Assembly: GCA_012295225.1 (NCBI GenBank) | Contig: WMKK01000005.1 | Location: forward strand, 192,958-256,957 | Length of the DNA: 64,000 nucleotides | DNA from: Ostreococcus mediterraneus | Lineage: Eukaryota; Chlorophyta; Mamiellophyceae; Mamiellales; Bathycoccaceae | Direction: 5' to 3' | In this document: positions 56,381-64,000 of the stretch, in pieces | Layout of the letters: every line of letters begins with the position of its first letter | How positions within the stretch are numbered: the first letter of the stretch is position 1 | Program-made: the position numbers and the translations under genes | Notes under the pieces: model-generated | Databases searched by the model: none | The model's input: only the letters and a program-made list of their open reading frames with translations | Told to the model about the DNA's origin: nothing

Positions 56381-57505
56381 TCAACTCTTTGCCGCTGCCA
56401 TGGCTTTGCGACGAGCGTCAGCGTATGTTTTGCACAAGTCTCCCTCAGGTGAGTAAAACACTGCGTCTACGATGGACGATCCCTCGCGGGCACGAAGCTC
56501 GACTTCCCATCCTTCTTGATATTTGTCAATGTCCGCGAATCGCTCGCGCCTACTTTCGTGCTCTTCTGGTAACGCTGCGATTGGACCACGTTTGACGAGA
56601 ATGTTTGCGTCGTCTGAGCTCAGCGTTTCCAACTGCGTCGCTCGACGTTGGACATCTGGCGCCGATCTCGCCACCACTGGTCGCGATATCTCCATCTTAG
56701 CGAGTGCCTCCTCGGCCTTGTCAAGCTCTGCTTGCTTCACCGTAGACTTCATCGTATCCTCATCGAAAGTTCCAGAAGACGTTCCTTCCTCCATGACGGC
56801 GAGCGTCACGACTTCCAACCGCCCCTTGACATCCTTGACAAACTTATCGAATGCGCGATACTTGGCGGGGTCGACCGTAAACGTCAAGCTCACCTCAGTA
56901 GAACCTACATCGTTCGTTTCAATTTCGCCATCGTTTTCGCCGATGAAATCTATGAGCTCTTGTGCCTTGTCCGAGCGCACGTTCACCTTGAAGCGCATCG
57001 CCGCGCGCTTTATTGGAAAAATCTCTTGCAACTTTGGTAGCGCCTCTAGTGCTTGTTGCTTGGCACTTCGCTTCGGGTCTACGCTAAAGTGAATATCACG
57101 TAATGCAGTTTCAATCATTCCTGGCGGATACGGTCTATTCGTCGCTGGATTCACGCACTTCTCCACCAAAGTCATCACGGCGTCCCGAAACACGTGCTCC
57201 GTCTCAGCTTTTCTCTCCTTGTCGCTCACTTGAAGCTCACCTTTTTGCAATATAATCACGCATATCGCCTCTTGATCACTCGTCCCAAACACATTGATCA
57301 AATCTTCATCCTTAGCAAACACGCCCTTGCTGACATTGGCGTAAATTTGCGTCGACTGCAACACATTGTCCAAATCCTTTTCGAACCCCGAGCGGTACGC
57401 CAGCACGGTGTTCTTGTAGCACGCGATTTCGAATCGCGTGCCGTGGGATTTATATCGCACGATGGCGACGTTGGTGAGCTTTTTTATCCCCACAGGTACG
57501 AACAT
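56381..57505 (-). CDS. SBDS: SBDS ribosome-maturation protein with extra MBD-like C-terminal domain
   Basis: 374 residues from the ATG at 57503-57505 (MFVPVGIKKLTNVAIVRYKSHG). All three SBDS domains are visible to ~residue 250: RFEIACYKNTVLAYRSGFEKDLDNVLQ, GELQVSDKERKAETEHVFRDAV with NPATNRPYPPGMIETAL, and SVDPKRSAKQQALEALPKL then a ferredoxin-like third domain. SBDS with EFL1 releases eIF6 from 60S subunits. About 120 further residues follow: a Ser/Asp-rich linker, then YQEGWEVELRAREG and SIVDAVFYSPEGDLCKTYADARRKAM, which has the spacing of a methyl-CpG-binding (MBD/TAM) domain. Animal SBDS stops at ~250; plant SBDS carries a different (zinc-finger) extension. Confidence 0.92.
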   Translation of the reverse strand: MFVPVGIKKLTNVAIVRYKSHGTRFEIACYKNTVLAYRSGFEKDLDNVLQSTQIYANVSKGVFAKDEDLINVFGTSDQEAICVIILQKGELQVSDKERKAETEHVFRDAVMTLVEKCVNPATNRPYPPGMIETALRDIHFSVDPKRSAKQQALEALPKLQEIFPIKRAAMRFKVNVRSDKAQELIDFIGENDGEIETNDVGSTEVSLTFTVDPAKYRAFDKFVKDVKGRLEVVTLAVMEEGTSSGTFDEDTMKSTVKQAELDKAEEALAKMEISRPVVARSAPDVQRRATQLETLSSDDANILVKRGPIAALPEEHESRRERFADIDKYQEGWEVELRAREGSSIVDAVFYSPEGDLCKTYADARRKAMAAAKS

Positions 57506-57826
57506 CGCCTCACCTCGCGCCGTCGCCTCGCCTCGCGCGCGTCGTCCTCTGCGGCGCCGTCCCACGACAGACGCCGCTCCAAGGCACCGCTGGTTGGGAA
57601 CACAACCGAGGAATTGTCCACGTCGCTGTCGTCACACACGCGCGTCACACACGCGCGCACGCGTCGGTGTTCGCGTCGGCGTTCGCACGGATACACGCAT
57701 ACGCGCATATACACACACAACACGCACACGCACCCATCCGAGGGGTAGGCGCGCGAAGAACGCGCATAGCCGAGGCGTGAACGCGCACGATCGCTTGGAG
57801 GATTTGGATTTGGAAACTTTATAATA
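57506..57826. promoter_or_regulatory. Divergent promoter between SBDS and LSM4
   Basis: 321 bp rich in CA/CG dinucleotides, including a CACACGCG-type low-complexity segment (57634-57735). Both flanking genes serve RNA/ribosome biogenesis, so shared control is possible. No gene is seen. Confidence 0.5.
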
Positions 57827-58195
57827 ATGTTGCCCTTGTCGCTACTGAAGACGGCATGCGGGAACCCGATGTTAGTGGAGCTTAAGAATGGAGAGACGTA
57901 TAATGGGAACTTGGTGTCGTGCGATACGTGGATGAATGTGCACTTGAAAGAGGTGATTTGTACGAGTAAGGATGGTGATCGGTTCTGGCGCATGGCGGAG
58001 TGTTACGTCAGGGGGAACACGATCAAGTACATCTGCGTGCCGGATGAAGTACTGGAAAAGGTGGAAGAAGAAAATCTTAAGCGTGCAGCGAGTCGTCCGC
58101 AGACGGCAGGACGAGGACGTGGCCGTGGGCGTGGAGAAGGTGGCCGCGGTCGCGGGGGTCGAGGAGGACGGGGCGTTGGCTCCGACCGCGAATAA
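57827..58195 (+). CDS. LSM4: U6 snRNA-associated Sm-like protein LSM4
   Basis: 122 residues. Full Sm fold: [42 protein letters not shown] (Sm1) and [24 protein letters not shown] (Sm2), which fits LSM4, followed by an RG-rich tail ([17 protein letters not shown]) usually methylated on Arg. LSM4 is part of LSM2-8 (U6 snRNP, splicing) and LSM1-7 (mRNA decay in P-bodies). The length is typical. Confidence 0.95.
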   Translation: MLPLSLLKTACGNPMLVELKNGETYNGNLVSCDTWMNVHLKEVICTSKDGDRFWRMAECYVRGNTIKYICVPDEVLEKVEEENLKRAASRPQTAGRGRGRGRGEGGRGRGGRGGRGVGSDRE

Positions 58196-58541
58196 TCTCA
58201 AAGCACTCGCTTGGATTGCCCCTAGGTTGTAATTAGATCCATAGCCTTACTAAGTTATGTCATTTTGCACGACATGCATGCGTTTAGAGCGACTTTATGT
58301 GTGTCGAACAACCAAATAAAAAGCTCTCGCGCGCATTCGCGCGCACGCCTAGGGTTGTGCCTGCTCCCAGACAGTTGCTCCTCCAGAAGTGTGTGTTCGA
58401 CTGCATTGCGGTGCGCCGTTGCGTGGGTGTGACCAACAATCTCGTTCGAGCGACGCGTGGGCGAATACGACTGCGACTGAGACCAACACGCACGCGTGAG
58501 GCGTCTTGGTGCGTCCTTGAGCGCACGCGTCGACCGACACC
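58196..58541. other. Intergenic region between LSM4 and the BEACH gene
   Basis: 346 bp with the LSM4 3' end and the promoter of the BEACH gene on the same strand. No RNA gene or extra coding frame is supported. Confidence 0.5.
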
Positions 58542-61500
58542 ATGGAGCTCCTTCTCGAGTTTGACCAGGAGTACTACGAGCCCGACGACGATCGGAGGCG
58601 CCGGTCGTCGTTCGGGATGTCGAGTTCGCGCGAGGAAGAAACGATAGAACAATTGATAGTCGAGTACACGCAAACACCGTCCAATAGCGCGCTTGAGGGG
58701 TTGCGAGCGATAGCCACGAGCGGCGATGAGGATGCGTCTGCGGTGTTAGTAATCAAACTTCTCGAACACATGGGTGGCGAAGCGGCGATTGCTGGCGCAC
58801 GGGAAGAAAATGAAGAAAGCGAAGAGGAAGATAAAGTTATGGACGTTCCAAGCGCGCGATGTGATGCACGACTCGTTGTCTTGGGGGCAAAGATATTGAA
58901 AGTGATGCCAGCGACGAAGTATGGACCAAGTCATCGAGGCGTACTACTACGGGGCATCAGTCACGTGTTGAATTCGTATATGGGGAACTGTCAGACCGTG
59001 TGGGAAGCCGACGGGCTCGAAGCACTACTTAGCGTGTTGAACAGGTTGCTTAAGACGAATAAAGATGGCAAAGGTGATGGAGATATCAAATTAGCGGCAG
59101 AATGCGTGCGTCGCGTCGCCGCATTCGCCACGTCAACGCTGGAGTTTACCTCTTGGCTTAGATATGCAGCAGATAACGAACCGAGCGCGAAGAGTTTTCT
59201 CCTGGACCAGCTCAATATGACGCTGCAGTTGAGATTTAGTCGCGGGCCGTCCGATATTTTCCTTCTTGATGGAGAAAGTAGTGGCATATTGGGCTCGGCG
59301 CAGCCAAAGTGGCCATTTAGTGAAGGTTTGGGTTTCGTGACGTGGGTATATTTAGAGAGTGTATCCGCTTCCGAGTCTACAACAGCATCTGCAGCGTCTT
59401 ATGCGGCGGCAGCATCTGCATCTCAGGTTGTGGATGCTTCTCCGCTCACGGCGGCGGCGGTTGCGGCTGCTGCCGCTGGAGACAGCGAAGTGCACATGCC
59501 ACGACTATTTAGCTTTTTATCTGCTGAGGGCCAAGGTGTTGAGTGCTACTTCCATGAAGAATTCTTGATATTAGAGACGAATGGCTTGAAGGAATCGAGA
59601 CTGACTATTCCTTTCTCGTATAAATTTCCACTCAAACGATGGTTTTGTTTGGGCATTGAGCACAAACCCGCGACAGTGCGTACGGGTGCGGCAGAGACGA
59701 GACTTTACGTCAATGGCGCCCTAGTGGAAACGCATAATTTCGATCTTCCAAAAATCAGTCGACCGCTAGGATTCTGCTGCGTAGGTACCAATCCACCGGC
59801 AGCCATGGCTGGTATGCAGCGGAAACGTCGCCAGTGTGCGTTGTTTGCTAGTTTAGGCCCCGTTTACATTTTCAAACAGGCACTGGGAGGGAATGCCATG
59901 AAAGCACTAGCCTCACGAGGGGGATCGTATGTTCCAAGATTTCCATCGGTCGATGAAAAGAATCCGACTAATCCAGAGAGTTTAGCAGATTTGGATGAGA
60001 ATCTCGTCCTAGACAGAGTTCTCGCGTCGACTGTTTTGCAAGTTTTACACCCAAGGATGGCGAGTAAAAATAGCGTCGTAGACATTTCGCCACATGGAAT
60101 GGCTGTGGAGTCAAAAGCTGCTCTTTTAGGTGGTACATCGCACGCAAGACGAACGCTTTTACGTGACTCCATATGGGCAGCAGCCAGTGGAGGACCAGCG
60201 GTTGTACTTCCTTTGGCGTGTCCTTTGGTCGGATCAAAACACTTACAGCCTGAAACCTCTCAAATTTACGAAGATTTTGCGTCTGCCGGATCGTCCATTC
60301 GTTCAGTCATCGGTATACTCGCTGGTGCTTGCGACTTGCATGCAGAGAACGTAAAAGCTCTGGCAGAGAACAACGTATCAAATTTGCTCGCGCACGTATT
60401 GCCATTTGCGCTCGATGGGCTGCGCCGAGATTTGAAAGACTTTTCTCAAAGTAGCATAGGAGACGAAGAAGAAGCCATCATCGATGCCTTGGAGTACTTG
60501 TTGTCGGTATGCAAGGAAGATAAGCAAGCCTCAAAGCAATTGTGCTCATCTTTAATTCTCGATTTCATGCCGTGGACGGGCTCTGGAGTTCGCATGATCA
60601 AGCGAATTTTATGCATTTGTTCTTCCATGTGCAACACCAACCCGGATCTCATGCAAGAAGTCTCTGCACTGCAAATACTATTGGACAACGGTCGCAAGTG
60701 GTTATCACCCAAGTCATCTATAATGGGCGGCATATTACACAGTAACTCCGCAAAATCCGTCATGGATGACTCTGGAGTTTTAAGCGTCACGGAAGCCGAA
60801 TCAGTTTCATTGATTGATGAATTATTTGTTTCTGTGAGTCTTTTGACGAATACAAGTGGGCGAATGTCTTCAAAAGTGGAGATAATCGTCGGATTTCTCG
60901 CGGAATGTCCATGTCCTCACATGCTTGCTGCAACTGTGAAGCTCGTGTATTCAATCATCATCTCCCCCAACACCGAACGCGCAAATGAGTTTTTATTCGC
61001 CTTCGTGGATCACGGCGGGGTGGAAGTGTGCATGGGACTCGTCAGGGCGCTCGCTCTACGAGGAAAATTCGACGATGAGTTGCATGGTGTACAAAATTTA
61101 TTTGCCTCCTGCGTTCAATTGTTTGGTTATTTGCTCGAAACTGGGTGCGTGAGCGCAAATAAAACCACGGAAATTGGTGGAAGTAAAAAAGTCACGAAGG
61201 GAAGCATTGAACGGGCCGTGAGGCACGCTTTTCGGAAGGGCTCGTCCAAGCTGATTACGATGGACGTGTACAAGCAAATCATGCACTCGTCTCTTTCCAT
61301 TAATCTGGCAAATATCAACATGACCGAGCCAGCGAGGCTCATCAGTGGCGGTATGCTTGGATCTATGCTGTGGACTTTGTCTGATGCTGGAGATGACGTC
61401 ACGAATGAAGCTCTTAAAGACACAATGTTGCTCGCTTGTGCGTACGCTGAAAATCGAAACATGCTACTCTCGTTACCAGAGTTTCCTGAATGGTTAATCA

Positions 61501-64000
61501 AGCTTCTTGCGTCGTCTCAGCCGCGGAATCAAAACGTATTGGACGCCGCTGCTGATCTGCTTCTCATCATGCTGCAACATTCCATGCGACTTCCCGATGG
61601 ATGGCGAGTGCTCGAGTCTGTTCTCGAGTCGATAGCATTGGTCGCAAAAGACGACTTTAAGAAAACAGCGGAGGCTCAGCAGGCAATATTAAAAGGCTTA
61701 ACTGGATTCATGATCAACGAACTGAAAGGTATTCGTATTTCAGATAATGATCAGAGGAAGAAAACTCGCGAACCTCAAGGGACAGACGCGAAGATTGCCC
61801 ACGACAACGTCATCGCCGTGTTACATATGGTTGAAGCACACTTGCGATTGATTGCCTCTGTGAAAATCGATGGATCGCACGACCTTGATAGAGTATCAGA
61901 TGCTCTCGTGTGCTATGGCGCACATGCAGTTGAGTCTGCAAATGGCTGGGTTGAGCGAAGCCGAGCTAGCGAGGATCCAAATGCTTCCACCATGCGCGAC
62001 GAACCTGCACGTCCATCTGGTTCATTGGAATTACTGCGCTTGACACAAGAACTAATCAAAATACTAGTTGGTACCGATTGCACTGCCATCACTCCATCAT
62101 CAGCGCTATTGAAAGACGATGAATTGGTGCACTTGCTCCTTCGACTCACGCTGGCCAATTTCCGCGAAGAAACTCTGTCGATGGACGACTTGGAAGTTGA
62201 ACAAGGCTTGCCTCTCATGCCGGCACACATTGTGAACACACTCACCTCATTAACTTCTGGAAATTCGTCAATTTCCGATGCGATTGCATTTGAAGCAAAA
62301 TCACTTTGGGGCACGAGTCAAATGAGTGATTCTGGTAAACGTGTCTCGGTACTCCACAATTTGCTTGTCCCGTTCTTACAATCGGCTTCGGTTCGCAAGT
62401 CAGCTCAGCTCGCGCCGGGTGCTATTGCTTTACTATTTGATGAGATTTGGCGCTACAAACGAAGCGATGGTCGTGGCGTGGTGTACATCAAAGCGATATC
62501 GGCGTATTTGATTGCTCTCATCGCACGTTGGCGCGACGTGATTTTTCCAAATGAAACGAAGGACATAGGATCAAAATTGCGCGCACTTGCTTCTAGCACA
62601 ATGCCTACCGCCATAGAGACGTTGTGCTCTCAGGAATGGATACAGTTACTCATGTCGACTACTATCAAGGAAACTCTTGTATGTATTTCAACATCGGCAG
62701 CCATTTCTGATAATCGCCACAGTGTCATGCTGGCGAGAGGCCCAGGGGCGATGGATGCAAGATTGAGTGCGCAGCAAGCTGTACAACGTACGCGAGCAGA
62801 AACATTCAAGAAATTTGTTGAAGTTTGGGAAGGCGAATATGTCAACATTTCCATGTCTTCAAAATGGCTCGCTGCTCTGTCGAAAGAAGCTTCTCGACGA
62901 ACGCTTTCAATTGCGGCTCAAGGCGAAAATAGGAATCGCAGCGAGCAAGCGTGGGAAAAGTACATGCGAGATTTACAAGCCGCAAAGTGTTTGATGGTCA
63001 AGGTGAAAGATGAAGGAGAAAGCACGCGATTGGGTATCAACTCATTTGAGAGCGGTAGGCGTCGACGTTACCGCCTGTCTCGAACAGCGACTGTTCATAA
63101 ACCTCGCTTGACGCACATGGCCCCAGTTGATAAGAACGCAATAGAAATCAAGCTTCCTGTTCGAGAACAAGTTGATATTTCTGATGACGAAGATGACGAA
63201 ATATTGTTGACTCCGCAAAAATCCGTCAATAAAGAAGAGTTGAACGAAGTGATGGCCGCTACTGCTGCTTTAGCTGTCGCGGCGAATCTCGGTGAAGTCA
63301 AGAAGTCAAATCATGAGTGCGCGGCGACAATGGTTACACCTTTGGAACTTTTTGCTGGCAAATTTGCAATCTCTGACTCTGAAATGACATTTACCACTAT
63401 TGATGCTTCACGCGCTTGGGTATGGCCATTAGAGACTCTTCATCAAGTACAAAGTAGGAGATATTTACTACGCCGAAGTGCTTTGGAGTTATTCATGCTT
63501 GACCGACAAACGTACTTCATTGACTTTGGTTCCGCGGAACAAAGACGACAAGTTTTCCGAGTGTTGATCAAACTGCGCCCGAAAAATTTCATACCTCTGT
63601 ACTTGGAAACCAGCAAACCAGAGGCACTACTGCGTAAGAGCGACATAACTTCAAGATGGATTCGGCGCGAGATTTCAAACTTTGACTACCTCATGGCTCT
63701 CAATACACTCGCTGGGAGAAGCTATCAGGACATCACGCAGTACCCCGTATTTCCTTGGGTTATAACGGACTATACTTCAGAAACGTTGGATTTGAATGAT
63801 CCCGCGGTGTATCGAGATTTACGAAAGCCCATTGGGGCATTAAATCCGACGAGACTGGAGAGGATAAAGGAACGCTATGAATTTTTTGACGATCCTGAAA
63901 TTCCGAAATTTCATTATGGCAGTCACTACAGCTCGTCTGGCACGGTGTTATATTACCTTCTTCGTATTGATCCATTCACAACGCTCGCATACGAGCTTCA
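58542..64000 (+). CDS. BEACH-domain giant protein (SPIRRIG/neurobeachin-like), 3' end outside the window
   Basis: An uninterrupted frame of 1,819 codons from the ATG at 58542 (MELLLEFDQEYYEPDDD) to the last base. Acidic N-terminus; ARM-like helices; a ConA/laminin-G-like beta domain ~240-420 (FSEGLGFVTWVYLES, LKRWFCLGIEH, ETRLYVNGALVETHNF); a long helical solenoid; PH-BEACH domain ~1,600-1,700 (FAISDSEMTFTTID, LRRSALELFMLDRQTYFIDF); then the BEACH domain: ISNFDYLMALNTLAGRSYQDITQYPVFPWV and DLRKPIGALNPTRLERIKERY with KFHYGSHYSSSGTVLYYLLR. The gene should continue with the rest of BEACH and WD repeats. Such proteins scaffold membrane trafficking and, in plants (SPIRRIG), P-body function. No intron is seen in 5.4 kb. 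The frame was followed by eye. Confidence 0.92.
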   Translation, partial: MELLLEFDQEYYEPDDDRRRRSSFGMSSSREEETIEQLIVEYTQTPSNSALEGLRAIATSGDEDASAVLVIKLLEHMGGEAAIAGAREENEESEEEDKVMDVPSARCDARLVVLGAKILKVMPATKYGPSHRGVLLRGISHVLNSYMGNCQTVWEADGLEALLSVLNRLLKTNKDGKGDGDIKLAAECVRRVAAFATSTLEFTSWLRYAADNEPSAKSFLLDQLNMTLQLRFSRGPSDIFLLDGESSGILGSAQPKWPFSEGLGFVTWVYLESVSASESTTASAASYAAAASASQVVDASPLTAAAVAAAAAGDSEVHMPRLFSFLSAEGQGVECYFHEEFLILETNGLKESRLTIPFSYKFPLKRWFCLGIEHKPATVRTGAAETRLYVNGALVETHNFDLPKISRPLGFCCVGTNPPAAMAGMQRKRRQCALFASLGPVYIFKQALGGNAMKALASRGGSYVPRFPSVDEKNPTNPESLADLDENLVLDRVLASTVLQVLHPRMASKNSVVDISPHGMAVESKAALLGGTSHARRTLLRDSIWAAASGGPAVVLPLACPLVGSKHLQPETSQIYEDFASAGSSIRSVIGILAGACDLHAENVKALAENNVSNLLAHVLPFALDGLRRDLKDFSQSSIGDEEEAIIDALEYLLSVCKEDKQASKQLCSSLILDFMPWTGSGVRMIKRILCICSSMCNTNPDLMQEVSALQILLDNGRKWLSPKSSIMGGILHSNSAKSVMDDSGVLSVTEAESVSLIDELFVSVSLLTNTSGRMSSKVEIIVGFLAECPCPHMLAATVKLVYSIIISPNTERANEFLFAFVDHGGVEVCMGLVRALALRGKFDDELHGVQNLFASCVQLFGYLLETGCVSANKTTEIGGSKKVTKGSIERAVRHAFRKGSSKLITMDVYKQIMHSSLSINLANINMTEPARLISGGMLGSMLWTLSDAGDDVTNEALKDTMLLACAYAENRNMLLSLPEFPEWLIKLLASSQPRNQNVLDAAADLLLIMLQHSMRLPDGWRVLESVLESIALVAKDDFKKTAEAQQAILKGLTGFMINELKGIRISDNDQRKKTREPQGTDAKIAHDNVIAVLHMVEAHLRLIASVKIDGSHDLDRVSDALVCYGAHAVESANGWVERSRASEDPNASTMRDEPARPSGSLELLRLTQELIKILVGTDCTAITPSSALLKDDELVHLLLRLTLANFREETLSMDDLEVEQGLPLMPAHIVNTLTSLTSGNSSISDAIAFEAKSLWGTSQMSDSGKRVSVLHNLLVPFLQSASVRKSAQLAPGAIALLFDEIWRYKRSDGRGVVYIKAISAYLIALIARWRDVIFPNETKDIGSKLRALASSTMPTAIETLCSQEWIQLLMSTTIKETLVCISTSAAISDNRHSVMLARGPGAMDARLSAQQAVQRTRAETFKKFVEVWEGEYVNISMSSKWLAALSKEASRRTLSIAAQGENRNRSEQAWEKYMRDLQAAKCLMVKVKDEGESTRLGINSFESGRRRRYRLSRTATVHKPRLTHMAPVDKNAIEIKLPVREQVDISDDEDDEILLTPQKSVNKEELNEVMAATAALAVAANLGEVKKSNHECAATMVTPLELFAGKFAISDSEMTFTTIDASRAWVWPLETLHQVQSRRYLLRRSALELFMLDRQTYFIDFGSAEQRRQVFRVLIKLRPKNFIPLYLETSKPEALLRKSDITSRWIRREISNFDYLMALNTLAGRSYQDITQYPVFPWVITDYTSETLDLNDPAVYRDLRKPIGALNPTRLERIKERYEFFDDPEIPKFHYGSHYSSSGTVLYYLLRIDPFTTLAYEL

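Noticed and set aside
1-64000. Transposons, LTR elements, Polintons, integrated viruses
   Set aside because: No reverse transcriptase, integrase, transposase, capsid or terminal repeats were recognised in any frame.

Overview
The window looks like nuclear DNA of a very compact green picoalga of the order Mamiellales, most likely Ostreococcus or a close relative. Reasons seen in the sequence: plant-type and plastid genes (tocopherol prenyltransferase, FdC2 ferredoxin-like protein, TGD2, IMP nucleotidase, SHAQKYF MYB, GT77) sit beside general eukaryotic genes. Genes are packed 30-450 bp apart, mostly intron-free, with GC-rich, simple-repeat-rich 5' ends and more balanced 3' ends. The few introns are short with clear GT...AG borders, and plant-type telomere units (CCCTAAA) occur. 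The assignment is by gene content and style only; no database was consulted.

Layout. 1-14 kb: tail of an unknown gene, RPS12, an NFKBIL1-like HPD protein convergent with an ANKRD39-like ankyrin protein, a DUF4476 protein, IMP 5'-nucleotidase, a GRAM-VASt lipid-transfer-type protein head to head with a CAAX protease, a membrane thioredoxin, a two-exon MYB, a UBE2Q-like E2, a second NFKBIL1-like HPD protein and EMC4. 14-30 kb: the SUMO E2 UBC9, a Piezo mechanosensitive channel of about 2,450 residues, a DUF819 membrane protein, condensin SMC4 and an MT-A70 adenine methyltransferase. 30-45 kb: an unrecognised protein, homogentisate prenyltransferase, FdC2, a RhoGAP-like formin, a seven-exon LRR-patatin protein with a CHAT-like tail and a P3A proton ATPase. 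45-64 kb: a GT77 glycosyltransferase, mitochondrial OXA1, plastid TGD2, LTO1, glutathione synthetase, a TCP10/CPAP-domain protein, prefoldin 5, a TlyA-like methyltransferase, an unknown putative organelle protein, SBDS with an extra C-terminal domain, LSM4, and the first 1,819 codons of a BEACH-family giant that runs off the end.

Functional themes: chloroplast lipid and redox biology (TGD2, HPT, FdC2, patatin, GSH2), protein and RNA housekeeping (RPS12, SBDS, LTO1, LSM4, prefoldin, EMC4, OXA1, UBC9) and membrane sensing and transport (Piezo, H+-ATPase, BEACH, VASt). Neighbouring genes do not form recognisable functional clusters. No virus-like element, transposon, CRISPR array, tRNA or rRNA was recognised. 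The most unusual items are the LRR-patatin-CHAT-like fusion, the MT-A70 enzyme with an NPPW motif, a CPAP-type domain in a lineage where several members lack centrioles, the MBD-like tail on SBDS, and a perfect 17-bp inverted repeat in the GSH2/TCP10 promoter.
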